DNA from: Lewinellaceae bacterium
Lineage (GTDB): Bacteria > Bacteroidota > Bacteroidia > Chitinophagales > Saprospiraceae
Direction: 5' to 3'
DNA: 51,324 nucleotides
NCBI GenBank assembly: GCA_024639065.1
Contig: JAHEJC010000008.1
Span: 1 to 51,324, forward strand
The first letter of the stretch is position 1. Each line of letters opens with the position of its first letter. Shown in pieces: positions 8,619 to 18,682 of this stretch. Position numbers and translations under genes: made by a program. A model generated the notes under the pieces. That model was given only the letters and a program-made list of their open reading frames with translations. It was not told the DNA's origin and did no database searches.

Positions 8619-10061
8619 ATGAAGCAATACAAACTTTACATTAATGGAATATGGGTTGAAAGCACTGGGGGAACTACTGATCGCATATTAAATCCATCAG
8701 ATGAAAGCCTTGTAGGTACAGTAGTAAATGGAACAGTTGAAGATGTGGAAAAGGCTTTGGAGTCAGCTCAACGAGCACAGAAATCGTGGCGCAGATTGCC
8801 AGCTCGTCAACGTGCGGAAATGCTAAAGTCATTCTCGAATGAGATTCAAAAAAATCGGGAATCGCTGGCTACTTTACTTACTATGGAACAAGGAAAACTA
8901 TTTAAAGTAGCTCAATTTGAAGTGGATGTAACCTGTTCATTTATCGACTATGCTGCTGAATGGTCTAGGCATATAGAAGGAGATATCATTCAGTCAGACA
9001 ATACCAACGAACAAATCTGGATTCATAAGGTACCCAAAGGCGTAGTGGTTGCAATCACAGCTTGGAATTTCCCTTTAGCCTTGGCAGGACGCAAATTGGG
9101 ACCTGCTTTAGTTACTGGAAACACAGTAGTTTTAAAACCTACCCCGGAAGCACCGCTGGCCACATTGGAATTGTGCAATATTGCTCAGAAAGCAGGATTG
9201 CCGGATGGAGTAATTAATATGGTTACTGGTGGAGTTGATGTGGGCAGAGCATTGGTGGAAAGCCCGATAACAAAAATGGTTACCATGACTGGTAGCACGT
9301 CAACGGGACAAGCCATTTTTCGGTCCGCAGCGGAGAACTTGACACATGTACAATTAGAATTAGGAGGCAAAGCACCTTGTATCATCTTTGATGACGCAGA
9401 CCTAGAACTAGCTGTCCATGGTGCGTTCCATTCGCGATTTGATAACTGTGGACAAGTGTGTACCTGCAATGAAAGGATGTATGTCCACGAAGACATTTAT
9501 GAGGAGTTCATGTCAAGATTTATGGCCAAAGTAAGCGATATTAAGATAGGCGATCCCATGAAGGCAGATACTGATATTGGGCCAAAGACCAACTTAGCAG
9601 GCGTAGAGCATATGGAGAAATTAGTAGCCATCAGTCAACAGGAAGGAGCCACTGTACTGAGCGGAGGGAAACGGCCTGAAGGTCCTGATTTCGAAAAAGG
9701 TTATTGGTTTGAACCAACTGTTTTGACTGGTGTAAAACAAGAGATGACTATTGTGCATGAAGAGATTTTTGGCCCTGTATTGCCCGTGATTAAATTCACT
9801 TCTTTTGATGAAGTTATAAGATATGCAAATGATTCTGAATATGGTCTAGCAGCCATGATTTTCACCAATGATATGAATAAAATAATGCGACTGAGTGATG
9901 TATTAGAGTTTGGAGAAATCTATGTTAATCGCGGACATGGAGAACAACACCAAGGTTTCCACAACGGACTAAAATTGAGCGGGACTGGAGGTGAAGATGG
10001 TAAGTATGGACTGGATCAATATCTTGAAAAGAAAACCTCATATATCAAATTCAAAGCCTAA
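8619..10061 (+). CDS. NAD(P)-dependent aldehyde dehydrogenase, probable 3,6-anhydro-L-galactose dehydrogenase
   Basis: A 480-residue aldehyde dehydrogenase, normal length. Catalytic C281 lies in GQVC, the general base E247 in LELGG, and the oxyanion N150 in AWNFP; K173 in LKPTPEAP contacts the cofactor. The stretch CGQVCTCNERMYVHEDIYEEF resembles the AldA (lactaldehyde/glycolaldehyde dehydrogenase) branch. The next gene, an anhydrogalactonate cycloisomerase candidate, starts on the base after the stop codon, and a GH117 gene lies in the same island. That context suggests the substrate is 3,6-anhydro-L-galactose, oxidised at C1 to 3,6-anhydrogalactonate. Family is certain; substrate is inference, and lactaldehyde or another sugar aldehyde remains possible. 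Confidence 0.82.
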   Translation: MKQYKLYINGIWVESTGGTTDRILNPSDESLVGTVVNGTVEDVEKALESAQRAQKSWRRLPARQRAEMLKSFSNEIQKNRESLATLLTMEQGKLFKVAQFEVDVTCSFIDYAAEWSRHIEGDIIQSDNTNEQIWIHKVPKGVVVAITAWNFPLALAGRKLGPALVTGNTVVLKPTPEAPLATLELCNIAQKAGLPDGVINMVTGGVDVGRALVESPITKMVTMTGSTSTGQAIFRSAAENLTHVQLELGGKAPCIIFDDADLELAVHGAFHSRFDNCGQVCTCNERMYVHEDIYEEFMSRFMAKVSDIKIGDPMKADTDIGPKTNLAGVEHMEKLVAISQQEGATVLSGGKRPEGPDFEKGYWFEPTVLTGVKQEMTIVHEEIFGPVLPVIKFTSFDEVIRYANDSEYGLAAMIFTNDMNKIMRLSDVLEFGEIYVNRGHGEQHQGFHNGLKLSGTGGEDGKYGLDQYLEKKTSYIKFKA

Positions 10062-11186
10062 ATGACTTTAAAGGTATCGAACGTCGAGATTCAATTATTT
10101 CAGGTGCCCCTTCCTGAAACTCTTTCAGATGCTAAGCATGGAGATCATACCCATTTTGAATTAATAACTGCAACCATCCGGCTGGAAGATGGGAGTGAAG
10201 GGACCGGTTATACCTATACCGGTGGGAAAGGGGGATATGCAATAAAAGCAATGATAGAACACGACTTAGCTCCTGCAATTTTGGGAATGGACGCATCTGA
10301 TGTTGAAAGCATTTACGATTTTATGCTATGGCATATTCATTATGTAGGGCGGGGAGGTATTGCTTCTTTTGCTATTTCCGCCATTGACATTGCCCTATGG
10401 GACATTCGATGTAAAAAAACCGAAAAGCCCCTTTGGCAAATGGCTGGAGGAACTGGAAAAACATGCAAAGCCTATTGTGGAGGAATCGATTTGCAATTCC
10501 CACTGGATAAACTACTTAATAATATTGAAGGATATTTGGCGCGGGGATTCAGTGCAGTGAAAATTAAAATTGGTAAGGAAAGCTTGAAAGAAGATATTCA
10601 GCGCATTGAAGCAGTCCGGGAATTGATTGGTGATGACATTACTTTTATGGTTGATGCCAATTATTCTATGAATGTAGATAAAGCTATTGAAGCAGCTAAA
10701 GCTTTTGAACCTTATAATATTTTTTGGTTTGAAGAGCCCATTATTCCGGATAATTATAAGGGCTATGCTCAAATTGCAGATACGACAGGAATCCCATTAG
10801 CGATGGGTGAAAACCTGCACACTTTTGAGGAATTTGGTTATGCTTTTGAACAGGCTCAACTTTCATTTATTCAACCGGATGCTTCTAATTGTGGAGGAAT
10901 AACAGGTTGGATTCGGGTAGCAGAATTATCCAAAAAATTTAATATCCCAGTTTGTTCTCATGGAATGCAAGAATTACATGTTAGTCTGGTTTCTGCCCGG
11001 CCTAATGCAGGATGGTTGGAGGTACATAGTTTTCCTATTGATGAATATACTATGCGTCCGCTTGTAGTTAATGATTTTAGGGCGGTGGCTCCGGATGCGC
11101 CTGGGATAGGTGTTGAATTTAATTGGAATAAACTCAAACAATATACAGTAGGAAATCAACAATTTGCGATCATATTTAAAAATTAA
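10062..11186 (+). CDS. Enolase-superfamily enzyme, probable 3,6-anhydro-L-galactonate cycloisomerase
   Basis: A 374-residue mandelate racemase/muconate cycloisomerase-type enzyme. The acid-base pair is K167-x-K169 on one side and H300 (CSHGMQELH) on the other. Mg ligands are D198 (VDANYS), E224 (FEEP) and E250 (MGEN). The N-terminal capping domain contains [14 protein letters not shown], which I recognise from proteins annotated as 3,6-anhydrogalactonate cycloisomerase, an enzyme that opens the anhydro ring to give 2-keto-3-deoxy-L-galactonate. It begins directly after the aldehyde dehydrogenase stop, so the two are translated as a pair. Superfamily and active site are clear. The specific substrate rests on motif memory and on the GH117 gene nearby; an acid-sugar dehydratase is the alternative. 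Confidence 0.78.
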   Translation: MTLKVSNVEIQLFQVPLPETLSDAKHGDHTHFELITATIRLEDGSEGTGYTYTGGKGGYAIKAMIEHDLAPAILGMDASDVESIYDFMLWHIHYVGRGGIASFAISAIDIALWDIRCKKTEKPLWQMAGGTGKTCKAYCGGIDLQFPLDKLLNNIEGYLARGFSAVKIKIGKESLKEDIQRIEAVRELIGDDITFMVDANYSMNVDKAIEAAKAFEPYNIFWFEEPIIPDNYKGYAQIADTTGIPLAMGENLHTFEEFGYAFEQAQLSFIQPDASNCGGITGWIRVAELSKKFNIPVCSHGMQELHVSLVSARPNAGWLEVHSFPIDEYTMRPLVVNDFRAVAPDAPGIGVEFNWNKLKQYTVGNQQFAIIFKN

Positions 11187-11209
11187 ATTTCAGAGAATAT
11201 AAGGTTTAA

Positions 11210-12256
11210 ATGAAATCTGCAATAAACAACTTTGGAAGTCACAATGGTAAAAAAGTAGATCAATACGTGCTGGAAAATGATCTTGGTATGGTCGTGAGAA
11301 TTATTAATTATGGCGCCACCATAACATCAATCACCGTACCTGATATCGAAAGTAGACATGTTGATTTAGTCTGTGGATTTGACACTATGGAAGGTTATTT
11401 ATCGACGGTTTATCAACAGAATGCGCCTTACTTTGGCTGTACTGTGGGTAGATATGCTAGTCGTATCAAAGATGGTTCATTCTCAGTGAATGGAAAAAAA
11501 TATCAGGTCGCATGTAATGATGGATCTAATCACCTCCATGGAGGTATCGTTGGTTTTAATAAACGCTTGTGGGAAGCGGACCTGTTGGATGATGGGGATC
11601 GGGTCGGTGTAAAAATGAGCCTTGTAAGTCCTCACCTGGAAGAAGGTCATCCAGGAAATTTAGTCGTAAGTGCAGTCTTTTCATCAGATAATAATAATAC
11701 GCTGATCATAAGTTATGCAGCCAAAACAGATGAGGAGACCCCGGTTTCATTAACCAATCATTCCTATTTCAATTTATCAGGTTTTAAGAATAATATATTA
11801 GAACACAAAGCCATCGTGCTGGCCAGTAGCCACCTTAAGCCTGATGAAACAAATGTGCCTGTAGGCGAAGTCGAGTTATTAGAAGGGACTCCTGCTGACC
11901 TCAACAAAGAAGTGTACCTGAAAGATGCTTTACGTTCATTGGAAACTGGATTCGAGCATTACTTTTTATTTGATAAAGATCCTTGGAGTTTGGCAAAAGT
12001 AGCTGAGTTCACAGATGGGCAATCCATAGGAAATTGGAAGTAATGACGACTGAACCCGGCATGCTGTTTTATGCAGGCTATTTTACTTCAGATGAATTGA
12101 AAAGGGAATCGGGTGCTCAATTCGGTCGCTATCGTGGATTCTGTTGTGAGACAAATCGCTATCCAAATGGACCAAATATTCAGGGATCATTGGGATCTCT
12201 AACTTAAGCCTAATGAAACTTATGAAAGCACAACAATCCTTAAGTTCTCATTTTGA
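11210..12256 (+). pseudogene. galM: Aldose 1-epimerase (galM), broken by two frameshifts
   Basis: Galactose mutarotase interconverts alpha and beta anomers of free sugars. The first frame gives 277 residues with normal GalM features (GRYASRIKDGSF, SNHLHGG, LTNHSYFNLSG) and stops at 12041-12043. Homology then continues in the next frame at about 12028-12200 (TTEPGMLFYAGYF, then GFCCETNRYP with the catalytic Glu). It returns to the original frame at 12203-12256 (LKPNETYESTTILKFSF). Together this equals about 348 residues, the normal length. The first frame alone lacks the catalytic Glu. Two compensating single-base changes (near 12026 and 12200) therefore separate it from an intact gene. Real inactivation and sequencing error are both possible. 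Confidence 0.85.
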
Positions 12257-12357
12257 TTGTACAAAATTGCAGCGCCAATTTTGGATAGGAATACTTCAAG
12301 AACACCTAAGCTGTTGAAATTTTATAGCTAGAATATCATAAACTAAATGATGTAATT

Positions 12358-13386
12358 ATGATCGAAGGAATTATATGGGCCATTTTTGCAGGATTAATGC
12401 TGGGATTGTATGCATTGCCCGAAAAATTTACGAAAGCGTTCAAATTTGAAAATACGTGGGGTTTATTTTTCATGTTAACGATGTTCGTAGTACCCATCAT
12501 TGCATCCTTGACATTGATAAAAGGTTTTGGTGATGTATTTGGATCGGTTTCCTCAGATATATTATTAAAAATGGCTGGAGCAAGTTTTCTTTGGGGAATT
12601 GGAGTAATGATGTGGGGCAAAGCCATTAATCATATCGGATTATCCCTGGGATTTTCCTTATTTATTGGAACGGTAATCTTGGTTGGATCAATAATTCCAT
12701 TTTTCGTAGATGGCTTGCCCGAATCAAATGCCTTTCTGATCATAATGATTGGGATATTGATTGTGCTGGTCGGAGTGATTGTCAATGGTAAGGCAGGATT
12801 GATTCGTGAGAAGGATGAAAAAGCTTCGGCAGCCGAGGATGATTCTTCGGAAGAAAAAGGTTCTATGCTCACCGGAATTCTTATCGCGGTTATTGGTGGT
12901 TTACTCGCTACAGGATTTAGTTATGCAAATGCGGTTGGGCGGCCCTCACTGCACGAAGCAGCTCAGGCTGTGGGAAATGCAGAATGGGTTACAGCAGTAG
13001 CGGTCATGTTTCCCATTTTTATCAGTGGAGGTATCGTGATGACTATTTATTTTACTTGGCAACTTAGTCAAAAGAAAGCCTGGGGTGATTTCAAGACCCC
13101 TCATTTTGCCAAAAACCTTGGATTGATTTTAATTATGGCTGTCTTTCATTATGCAGCATCGGCACTATTTGCTTTTGCCGCTTTCAAGTTGGGAGCTGCA
13201 GGCAATACAGTGGGCTATGCCATCTTTAATACGGCATGTGTTGCAACAGCGATAGTAAGTGGTTTAATAACAAAAGAGTGGGTGAAGGCGAGCAATAGAG
13301 CTAGAAATTTTCTTTATGTTGGTTTGGGTTGTATGATTCTTGGGATCATCATCGTCGCCTTTGGAAATGGCATGACAGTCTCCTAA
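12358..13386 (+). CDS. RhaT-like sugar:proton symporter
   Basis: A 342-residue inner-membrane protein with about ten hydrophobic helices, the same length and opening pattern as L-rhamnose/H+ symporter RhaT (EGIIWAIFAGLMLGLYALPE, then a W-G-L-F-F segment, then FLWGIGVMMWGKAINHIGLS). The gene follows the catabolic enzymes and the broken galM on the same strand. Its likely task is uptake of the monosaccharide used by the island; 3,6-anhydro-L-galactose would be a logical ligand, but that is inference. An acidic, charged loop around residues 150-168 divides the two halves. RhaT family membership is fairly secure; the sugar is not known. Confidence 0.75.
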   Translation: MIEGIIWAIFAGLMLGLYALPEKFTKAFKFENTWGLFFMLTMFVVPIIASLTLIKGFGDVFGSVSSDILLKMAGASFLWGIGVMMWGKAINHIGLSLGFSLFIGTVILVGSIIPFFVDGLPESNAFLIIMIGILIVLVGVIVNGKAGLIREKDEKASAAEDDSSEEKGSMLTGILIAVIGGLLATGFSYANAVGRPSLHEAAQAVGNAEWVTAVAVMFPIFISGGIVMTIYFTWQLSQKKAWGDFKTPHFAKNLGLILIMAVFHYAASALFAFAAFKLGAAGNTVGYAIFNTACVATAIVSGLITKEWVKASNRARNFLYVGLGCMILGIIIVAFGNGMTVS

Positions 13387-13420
13387 AGTTCATATTGTCC
13401 AGTTATACGTATCGAGTTTA

Positions 13421-14398
13421 ATGAAAAAAAGCATTCTATACATTTCTGTTTTACTTTTAGTGACTTTGCTAACGCAATGTGTGAATGCAAGTAAACCTGA
13501 ACACTTATTAAGGGTCAGTTTATGGGCTAATGAAGAGCACACCTGGTATAAGGCATTTTTACATTTTGGTGAGATCATTGAAGAAAGATCGAAGGGAAGG
13601 ATGAAAGTAGAGGTGTATCCATCAGAACAATTGGCAAAGGAAATGGAATCCATCCGGCTTATTCAAGCAGAAGTCATTGAAATGACGGTTACTGCTTCTT
13701 TGTTGAGCAACTGGATCGAAATTGCTGCCTTCTGTGAAATGCCATTCCTCTTGCGTGATTCAGCCGATAAAGATGCGTTGATTAATGGTCCTTTAGGCGA
13801 GCGGATTCAAAAGGAAATTCTTGAAAGAACCGGTTTGAGGCCTGTAGCTCTATTTGAAAGAGGACCCAGACAATTGACTTCTAATCGGCCGATCAGGCAT
13901 CCGGATGATTTAAAAGGGCTTATCATTCGTGTTCCAAGCGTACCATCCTTTGTTACTGCGTGGAGCGCCATGGGAGCAAAGCCAACACCTATGGCTTTTT
14001 CGGAAGTGTTCACTTCTCTACAACAGGGAACCATCGAAGCGCAAGAAAATCCTTTTGAACTCATCTTGAGCGTTGGATTTTCAGAGGTGCAAAAATATGT
14101 CAATATAACTGAACATGTAATGAGTTGGAGCTATCCGGTGATCGGTGAAAAACAATATCAAAAATTGCCGGATGACTTAAAGGAATTGCTGCTAGTAGCT
14201 GCCAAAGAAATGCAAGCTTACGAACGTCGATTATTTTTATCCAATGAGCATAAAGTAAAAGAGCAGTTGAAGCAAAAAGGAATGCAATTTATTGAAGTAG
14301 ATAAAGATGCATTTAGCAAACAATGTGAAAACGCTATTTTTGAAAGCTTGTCTCCGGAGATGCAAATTGTGTATCAAGAATTTATGGATTCAAGATGA
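13421..14398 (+). CDS. dctP: TRAP transporter solute-binding protein, DctP family
   Basis: A 325-residue extracytoplasmic receptor of a tripartite ATP-independent transporter. A signal segment (residues 1-19) ends in LLTQC, so C20 may be lipidated, although the box is imperfect. R170 in GLIIRVPSVP is the conserved arginine that binds the ligand carboxylate, and LQQGTIEAQENPF (200-212) is a family hallmark. Ligands are organic or sugar acids. It is followed by the small and large membrane subunits, so the system is complete (P-Q-M order). Given the neighbours, hexuronate or aldonate import is likely. The exact ligand cannot be read from the sequence. Confidence 0.9.
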   Translation: MKKSILYISVLLLVTLLTQCVNASKPEHLLRVSLWANEEHTWYKAFLHFGEIIEERSKGRMKVEVYPSEQLAKEMESIRLIQAEVIEMTVTASLLSNWIEIAAFCEMPFLLRDSADKDALINGPLGERIQKEILERTGLRPVALFERGPRQLTSNRPIRHPDDLKGLIIRVPSVPSFVTAWSAMGAKPTPMAFSEVFTSLQQGTIEAQENPFELILSVGFSEVQKYVNITEHVMSWSYPVIGEKQYQKLPDDLKELLLVAAKEMQAYERRLFLSNEHKVKEQLKQKGMQFIEVDKDAFSKQCENAIFESLSPEMQIVYQEFMDSR

Positions 14399-14463
14399 AG
14401 TACAAAAATTTATTTATACTTAACAATTTAAAAAGAGCGCTTGATCATAGCGGTTAGAACAAT

Positions 14464-14934
14464 TTGAAAACAATAGAAAAAACCATATCGCGCATTTTGA
14501 AATACGGAACATTAGTCAGTTCGTATGGACTTGTTTGCAGTGTGCTGCTACAGATTTTTGCTCGTTTTTTTCTTGAGAATACACCACCCTGGACTGAAGA
14601 AGCTTCCAGATTATTCTTTATATATGCTACCTCTTTTGCTGCTGGGCTCGCATTAAAAAACAAGTATTACGTACATCTGGATTTATTTTATAATAAACTA
14701 CCCAATAAATGGAAAAAATATTTAAATGTAATCATATCAATTCTTATCCTTGTCTTGTTTGGATTGATTACCTACTTTTCTCTTCTTTTCGTCGTTCAAG
14801 GGCATGCTGAATTTTCACCTAGCATGAAAATCAGAATGTCATTTGTCTTTTTTAGCATGTTTATCATGGCTGGCTCGATCAGCTATTATGCCCTACTAGA
14901 TGTGTTAAGATCGCTAAAAAACTTTCGCATATGA
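14464..14934 (+). CDS. dctQ: TRAP transporter small permease, DctQ family
   Basis: A 156-residue membrane protein with four predicted helices and the motif PPWTEEASRLFF near residue 40, characteristic of DctQ. It links receptor and large permease in sodium-driven TRAP uptake. The start is a TTG, the only start placing the first helix at the usual position. The stop overlaps the next start (ATGA at 14931-14934), showing translational coupling with DctM. Confidence 0.88.
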   Translation: MKTIEKTISRILKYGTLVSSYGLVCSVLLQIFARFFLENTPPWTEEASRLFFIYATSFAAGLALKNKYYVHLDLFYNKLPNKWKKYLNVIISILILVLFGLITYFSLLFVVQGHAEFSPSMKIRMSFVFFSMFIMAGSISYYALLDVLRSLKNFRI

Positions 14935-16211
14935 TTGGCATCGGCGTTCTAATATTCGTATTTGTAGTTTGTCTGGTACTGCGATTTCCAATTGCTTTTG
15001 CGTTGGGGCTATCCTGTTTGGCTTATATTGTTTTGAAAGGAATTCCACTGATAATTCTTCCCATGAAGATGTATTCGGGCATTGATGTTTTCGTGCTCTT
15101 GAGTGTACCGGGATTTATTCTTGCAGGAAATCTAATGAACCAGGGTGGACTTACCGCAAAGATTATAACTTTTTGTAATCACCTAATGGGACATGTACGA
15201 GGAGGGCTGGCCTTAGCTAATATTGGTGCTTCTATGTTGTTTGCAGGTATTTCCGGAACCGCCGTTTCAGACACAGCAAGTATTGGATCCGTGATGATTC
15301 CTGCTATGAAAAAGGAAGGATATGGGGATGGATTTTCATGTGCTATCACAGCAGCTTCTTCTACCGTTGGGCCTATAATTCCACCGAGCGTCCCTATGAT
15401 TATTGCAGCAACACTTAGTGGTTTATCGGTAGGTAAGTTATTTCTAGCAGGTGCTATTCCTGGATTTTTACTGGGTGGAGGTCTAATGGGTGTCGCTTAC
15501 TTTATTTCCGTTAGAGAAAATTACCCCAAACATCCAAGAAAAAATTTCACTCAGGTAGCCAAGTCATTTGTGGATACCTTTTGGGCTTTACTTATGACTT
15601 TTATCATCCTTTTCGGAATTGTAGGAGGTATTTTTACCCCGACCGAGGCTTCAATTATTGCCGTGGTTTACGCATTGATTATTGGAATATTTGTTTATAG
15701 AAAACTGAACTTCCTAAACATTCAGGTGGTTATTCTCGACTCAATGAAAACGTCAGCATCCCTGATGGTATTAATTGGATTTGCCAATCTCTTTGGTTGG
15801 ATATTGATCACAGAGCGTCTTCCTCAGTGGGTATCCAGTGAAATATTAGCATTTACCACGAACAAATACCTGGTGCTATTGCTGATAAATATCTTGTTAA
15901 TATTTGTAGGAACATTCATGGAGACGATAGCCGCTTTATTGATTTTATTCCCGATACTCCTTAAGGTGGCGATGACGGTTGGAGTGGATCCGATCCATTT
16001 TGCGGTGATAGCGGTGTTGAATTTAATCATAGGATTGACAACCCCTCCCGTTGGGGTTTGCTTGTTTGTCGCGTCCAGTATTGGAAAGATTTCTATAGGG
16101 AAAGTAAGCAAAGCGAGTATACCTTTTTTAATGGTGAGTTTGATAGTGCTCACGTTAGTTACTTTATTTCCTGAATTGTCATTGTTTTTGCCAAGACTTT
16201 TTATGGACTAG
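14931..16211 (+). CDS. dctM: TRAP transporter large permease, DctM family
   Basis: A 426-residue inner-membrane protein with about twelve hydrophobic segments, the normal DctM length. Family blocks are VPGFILAGNLMNQGGL near residue 60, FAGISGTAVSDTASIGSVMIPAM near 105, TAASSTVGPIIPPSVPMII near 142 and the C-terminal LTTPPVGVCLFVASSI near 365. It forms the transport channel with DctQ, driven by the sodium gradient. The gene ends the transporter operon; GH117 starts 77 bases downstream. Confidence 0.92.
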   Translation: MIGIGVLIFVFVVCLVLRFPIAFALGLSCLAYIVLKGIPLIILPMKMYSGIDVFVLLSVPGFILAGNLMNQGGLTAKIITFCNHLMGHVRGGLALANIGASMLFAGISGTAVSDTASIGSVMIPAMKKEGYGDGFSCAITAASSTVGPIIPPSVPMIIAATLSGLSVGKLFLAGAIPGFLLGGGLMGVAYFISVRENYPKHPRKNFTQVAKSFVDTFWALLMTFIILFGIVGGIFTPTEASIIAVVYALIIGIFVYRKLNFLNIQVVILDSMKTSASLMVLIGFANLFGWILITERLPQWVSSEILAFTTNKYLVLLLINILLIFVGTFMETIAALLILFPILLKVAMTVGVDPIHFAVIAVLNLIIGLTTPPVGVCLFVASSIGKISIGKVSKASIPFLMVSLIVLTLVTLFPELSLFLPRLFMD

Positions 16212-16288
16212 AAAAAACATCGTTTAATAGGATTAATAGGTCAAAAGAAAAACTATAAAACTGTAAATAATTAAACAAAATATTAAAT

Positions 16289-17524
16289 ATGCAAATACAT
16301 AGTAATCACATTCCTTTCAGCTCGAGTTTATCATGGGTACTATTTCTAATTCTGATGATAAATATTGCTGGATGCGATTTATCAGTAAATCACGAAATAA
16401 ATGGTAGTACGAATGAATATTCTGAGCAGGATTTCGATCGTCTGGGCATTACCAATAAGGATAAATTAAGTACTGCTTCAAAGCGAGCATTGGCTTGGCC
16501 TAAAGTAGGTAATGAATGGTTTGGCGAGTTTAAAGTTTTTGACTTAAAAGGCGACTTAGCTTACGAAGAAGGTGTAGTAAGAAGGGATCCAAGCGCGGTG
16601 ATTCAGGTTAATGGCCAGTACTTTGTATGGTATTCAAGAGGAACCGGACCAACTCAAGGTTTTGCCGGAGATATTGAAAACGAGAAAGTGTTTCCCTGGG
16701 ATCGATGTGATATCTGGTATGCTACTTCCGATGATGGATGGACCTGGAAAGAGGAAGGTTTGGCGGTAGGGAGAGGTCCAAAGGGAGCCTATGATGATCG
16801 ATCCGTTTTTACAACGGAAATACTGGTCCATCAGGGTAAATACTACCTAACCTATCAAACGGTGAAATCGCCTTACGTGGTCCGCGTAAAAAATCAAATT
16901 GGTCTGGCCTGGGCAGATTCTCCACATGGCCCTTGGACAAAAAGTGATGAACCAATTCTCAGCCCAGCTGATAATGGTATTTGGAAAGGCGAGGAAGACA
17001 ATCGCTTTAATGTAGTTAAAAAAGGAGATTTTGACAGTCATAAAGTGCATGATCCTTGCTTATTATTTTATAGGAATAAATTCTATTTATATTACAAAGG
17101 GGAGCAAATGGGTGAAGAGATTACGTTTGGTGGTCGTCAAATTCGGCATGGACTAGCCATCGCAGACAATCCATTAGGACCCTACATCAAATCTCCCTAT
17201 AATCCAATTTCCAACAGCGGACATGAGATTTGCGTATGGAATTACAATAGTGGTATTGCTTCTTTAATTACCACCGACGGACCCGAAAAAAATACCATAC
17301 AATGGGCACCTGACGGTATTAATTTTGAGATTAAATCGGTCATTAAGGGTGCACCTCATGCGATCGGACTTAATCGCAGTCTAGATGCTGAAAGTGAACC
17401 ATTCGCTGCTTTTGAATGGGGGCTCACTCATCAATATAAATCCCATGATTATCAATACATTCGTCGTTTTGAGGGAACACGACGAACGACTCATGTAGCC
17501 AAAGGAGAAAGTAAGGGTAAATAA
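16289..17524 (+). CDS. GH117 lipoprotein, probable 3,6-anhydro-alpha-L-galactosidase
   Basis: A 411-residue glycoside hydrolase with the five-bladed beta-propeller pattern of GH117. A signal peptide ends in IAGC with lipid-attachment C29, so it is likely membrane anchored. Conserved acids are D100 (RRDPSAV) and D255 (KVHDPCL), with H312-E313 (SGHEICV). The blocks [35 protein letters not shown] and [22 protein letters not shown] are typical of the family. Characterised members release 3,6-anhydro-L-galactose from the non-reducing end of neoagaro-oligosaccharides; a few GH117 relatives act on other galactosides. Placement between the TRAP operon and dehydrogenases, together with the ALDH-cycloisomerase pair, supports an agar-derived substrate. 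No endo-agarase is in the window. Confidence 0.83.
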   Translation: MQIHSNHIPFSSSLSWVLFLILMINIAGCDLSVNHEINGSTNEYSEQDFDRLGITNKDKLSTASKRALAWPKVGNEWFGEFKVFDLKGDLAYEEGVVRRDPSAVIQVNGQYFVWYSRGTGPTQGFAGDIENEKVFPWDRCDIWYATSDDGWTWKEEGLAVGRGPKGAYDDRSVFTTEILVHQGKYYLTYQTVKSPYVVRVKNQIGLAWADSPHGPWTKSDEPILSPADNGIWKGEEDNRFNVVKKGDFDSHKVHDPCLLFYRNKFYLYYKGEQMGEEITFGGRQIRHGLAIADNPLGPYIKSPYNPISNSGHEICVWNYNSGIASLITTDGPEKNTIQWAPDGINFEIKSVIKGAPHAIGLNRSLDAESEPFAAFEWGLTHQYKSHDYQYIRRFEGTRRTTHVAKGESKGK

Positions 17525-17561
17525 ATTTTAATCAAAAAGAGACATTATTCAGATCAGCATA

Positions 17562-17589
17562 TGGCTATAAAATATTAAGTTTTTAGCCA
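17562..17589. terminator. Probable bidirectional terminator between convergent genes
   Basis: TGGCTA (17562-17567) pairs with TAGCCA (17584-17589), and the stem continues through an A-rich/T-rich pair with one bulge. It lies between the convergent GH117 and reductase genes, with T-rich and A-rich flanks serving either direction. Confidence 0.5.
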
Positions 17590-17592
17590 GAT

Positions 17593-18501
17593 CTAAACTT
17601 CATTTTTGGCTGACGAAATAACTTCTAGTGCCAACATAAGTGCATGGGTACCTTTCCTACCGTGTCCTTGCGCTTTCACCGCAAGATAAATTTGTTTGAC
17701 CAGTGCCAGGCCCGGCAGGGCTAGTTGCATTCTTTCTGCTTCTTGAAGAGCTATTGCCATATCTTTAAGAAAATGGTCAACATAAAATCCTGGATCAAAA
17801 TTTCGCTTCACAATTCTTGGGGCCAGGTTATCGAGGGTCCAACATTGAGCTGCTCCACCACTGATTGATTGAAGCATTGTGGACATGTCAAGTCCGGCTT
17901 TTTGACAATAAACCAATGCTTCACATACACCAATCATTGTTCCAGCAATGGTGATTTGATTGCACATTTTGGTATGTTGTCCAGAGCCTGGGGGGCCTTG
18001 GTGGATGATGTTTTCTCCCATAATCTCAAAGAAAGGCATAACTTCATGAAGGGGGTTAGCAGCTCCACCAACCATAATTGAAAGTTTCCCACTTTTTGCA
18101 CCAACATCTCCACCAGAAACAGGTGCATCTATTGACCAGGCCCCTTTTGACTTTGCTGCTTCAGCAATTTCAACCGCAAGGCTGGGCTCAGTAGTAGTCA
18201 TATCAATAAGGATAGATCCTTTTTTCACAACTCCAAGAATTCCATCATTGCCAAAATAAACTTCCTTGACATCTTGGGGAAATCCAACTATGGTAAATAT
18301 TAGGGAAGATTTTTCAGCTACTTCCTTCGGACTATTTGCCCAAATGGCCCCCTTATCAAGTAGGGCCTGAGCTTTTTGTGGACTCCGATTATGAATAATG
18401 CATGTATATCCTTCGTTCATAATTCGATTTACCATAGATGCGCCCATCACACCGGTGCCAATCCAACCAACTATGATTTCTTTGTTTTCTTCTGAATTCA
18501 T
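17593..18501 (-). CDS. 3-hydroxyisobutyrate dehydrogenase / tartronate semialdehyde reductase family oxidoreductase
   Basis: A 302-residue beta-hydroxyacid dehydrogenase. The dinucleotide motif is G15-x-G17-x-x-G20 (WIGTGVMG), with R39 after the second strand suggesting NADP(H). The substrate motif DAPVSGG is at 125-131, and the catalytic K178 with N181 lies in [11 protein letters not shown]. These enzymes reduce or oxidise small hydroxy acids such as tartronate semialdehyde, 3-hydroxyisobutyrate or succinic semialdehyde. It sits on the opposite strand to GH117 at the end of a three-gene group with a lactonase and a dioxygenase. The context suggests sugar-acid breakdown, but the specific substrate is unknown. 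Confidence 0.87.
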   Translation of the reverse strand: MNSEENKEIIVGWIGTGVMGASMVNRIMNEGYTCIIHNRSPQKAQALLDKGAIWANSPKEVAEKSSLIFTIVGFPQDVKEVYFGNDGILGVVKKGSILIDMTTTEPSLAVEIAEAAKSKGAWSIDAPVSGGDVGAKSGKLSIMVGGAANPLHEVMPFFEIMGENIIHQGPPGSGQHTKMCNQITIAGTMIGVCEALVYCQKAGLDMSTMLQSISGGAAQCWTLDNLAPRIVKRNFDPGFYVDHFLKDMAIALQEAERMQLALPGLALVKQIYLAVKAQGHGRKGTHALMLALEVISSAKNEV

Positions 18502-18682
18502 ATATGTTTATATTAAAAAATTAAGATAAGGAAAGTATTTGTGGAAGATGCAATTTAGGTTTGAATTATAAGTTGAATGCAACGATGGATAAACCATCCA
18601 TGTCTGTATTAATTACTTTGACAGATGCCTTATTTAGCTCAACAGATTCAGGCTTTTCATCGACTGTTTCTTATGAGCTACA

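Noticed and set aside
8619-10061. Firm call as lactaldehyde dehydrogenase AldA
   Set aside because: Motifs resemble AldA, but the immediate cycloisomerase neighbour and GH117 make AHG oxidation at least as likely; no fucose or rhamnose isomerase, kinase or aldolase is nearby.
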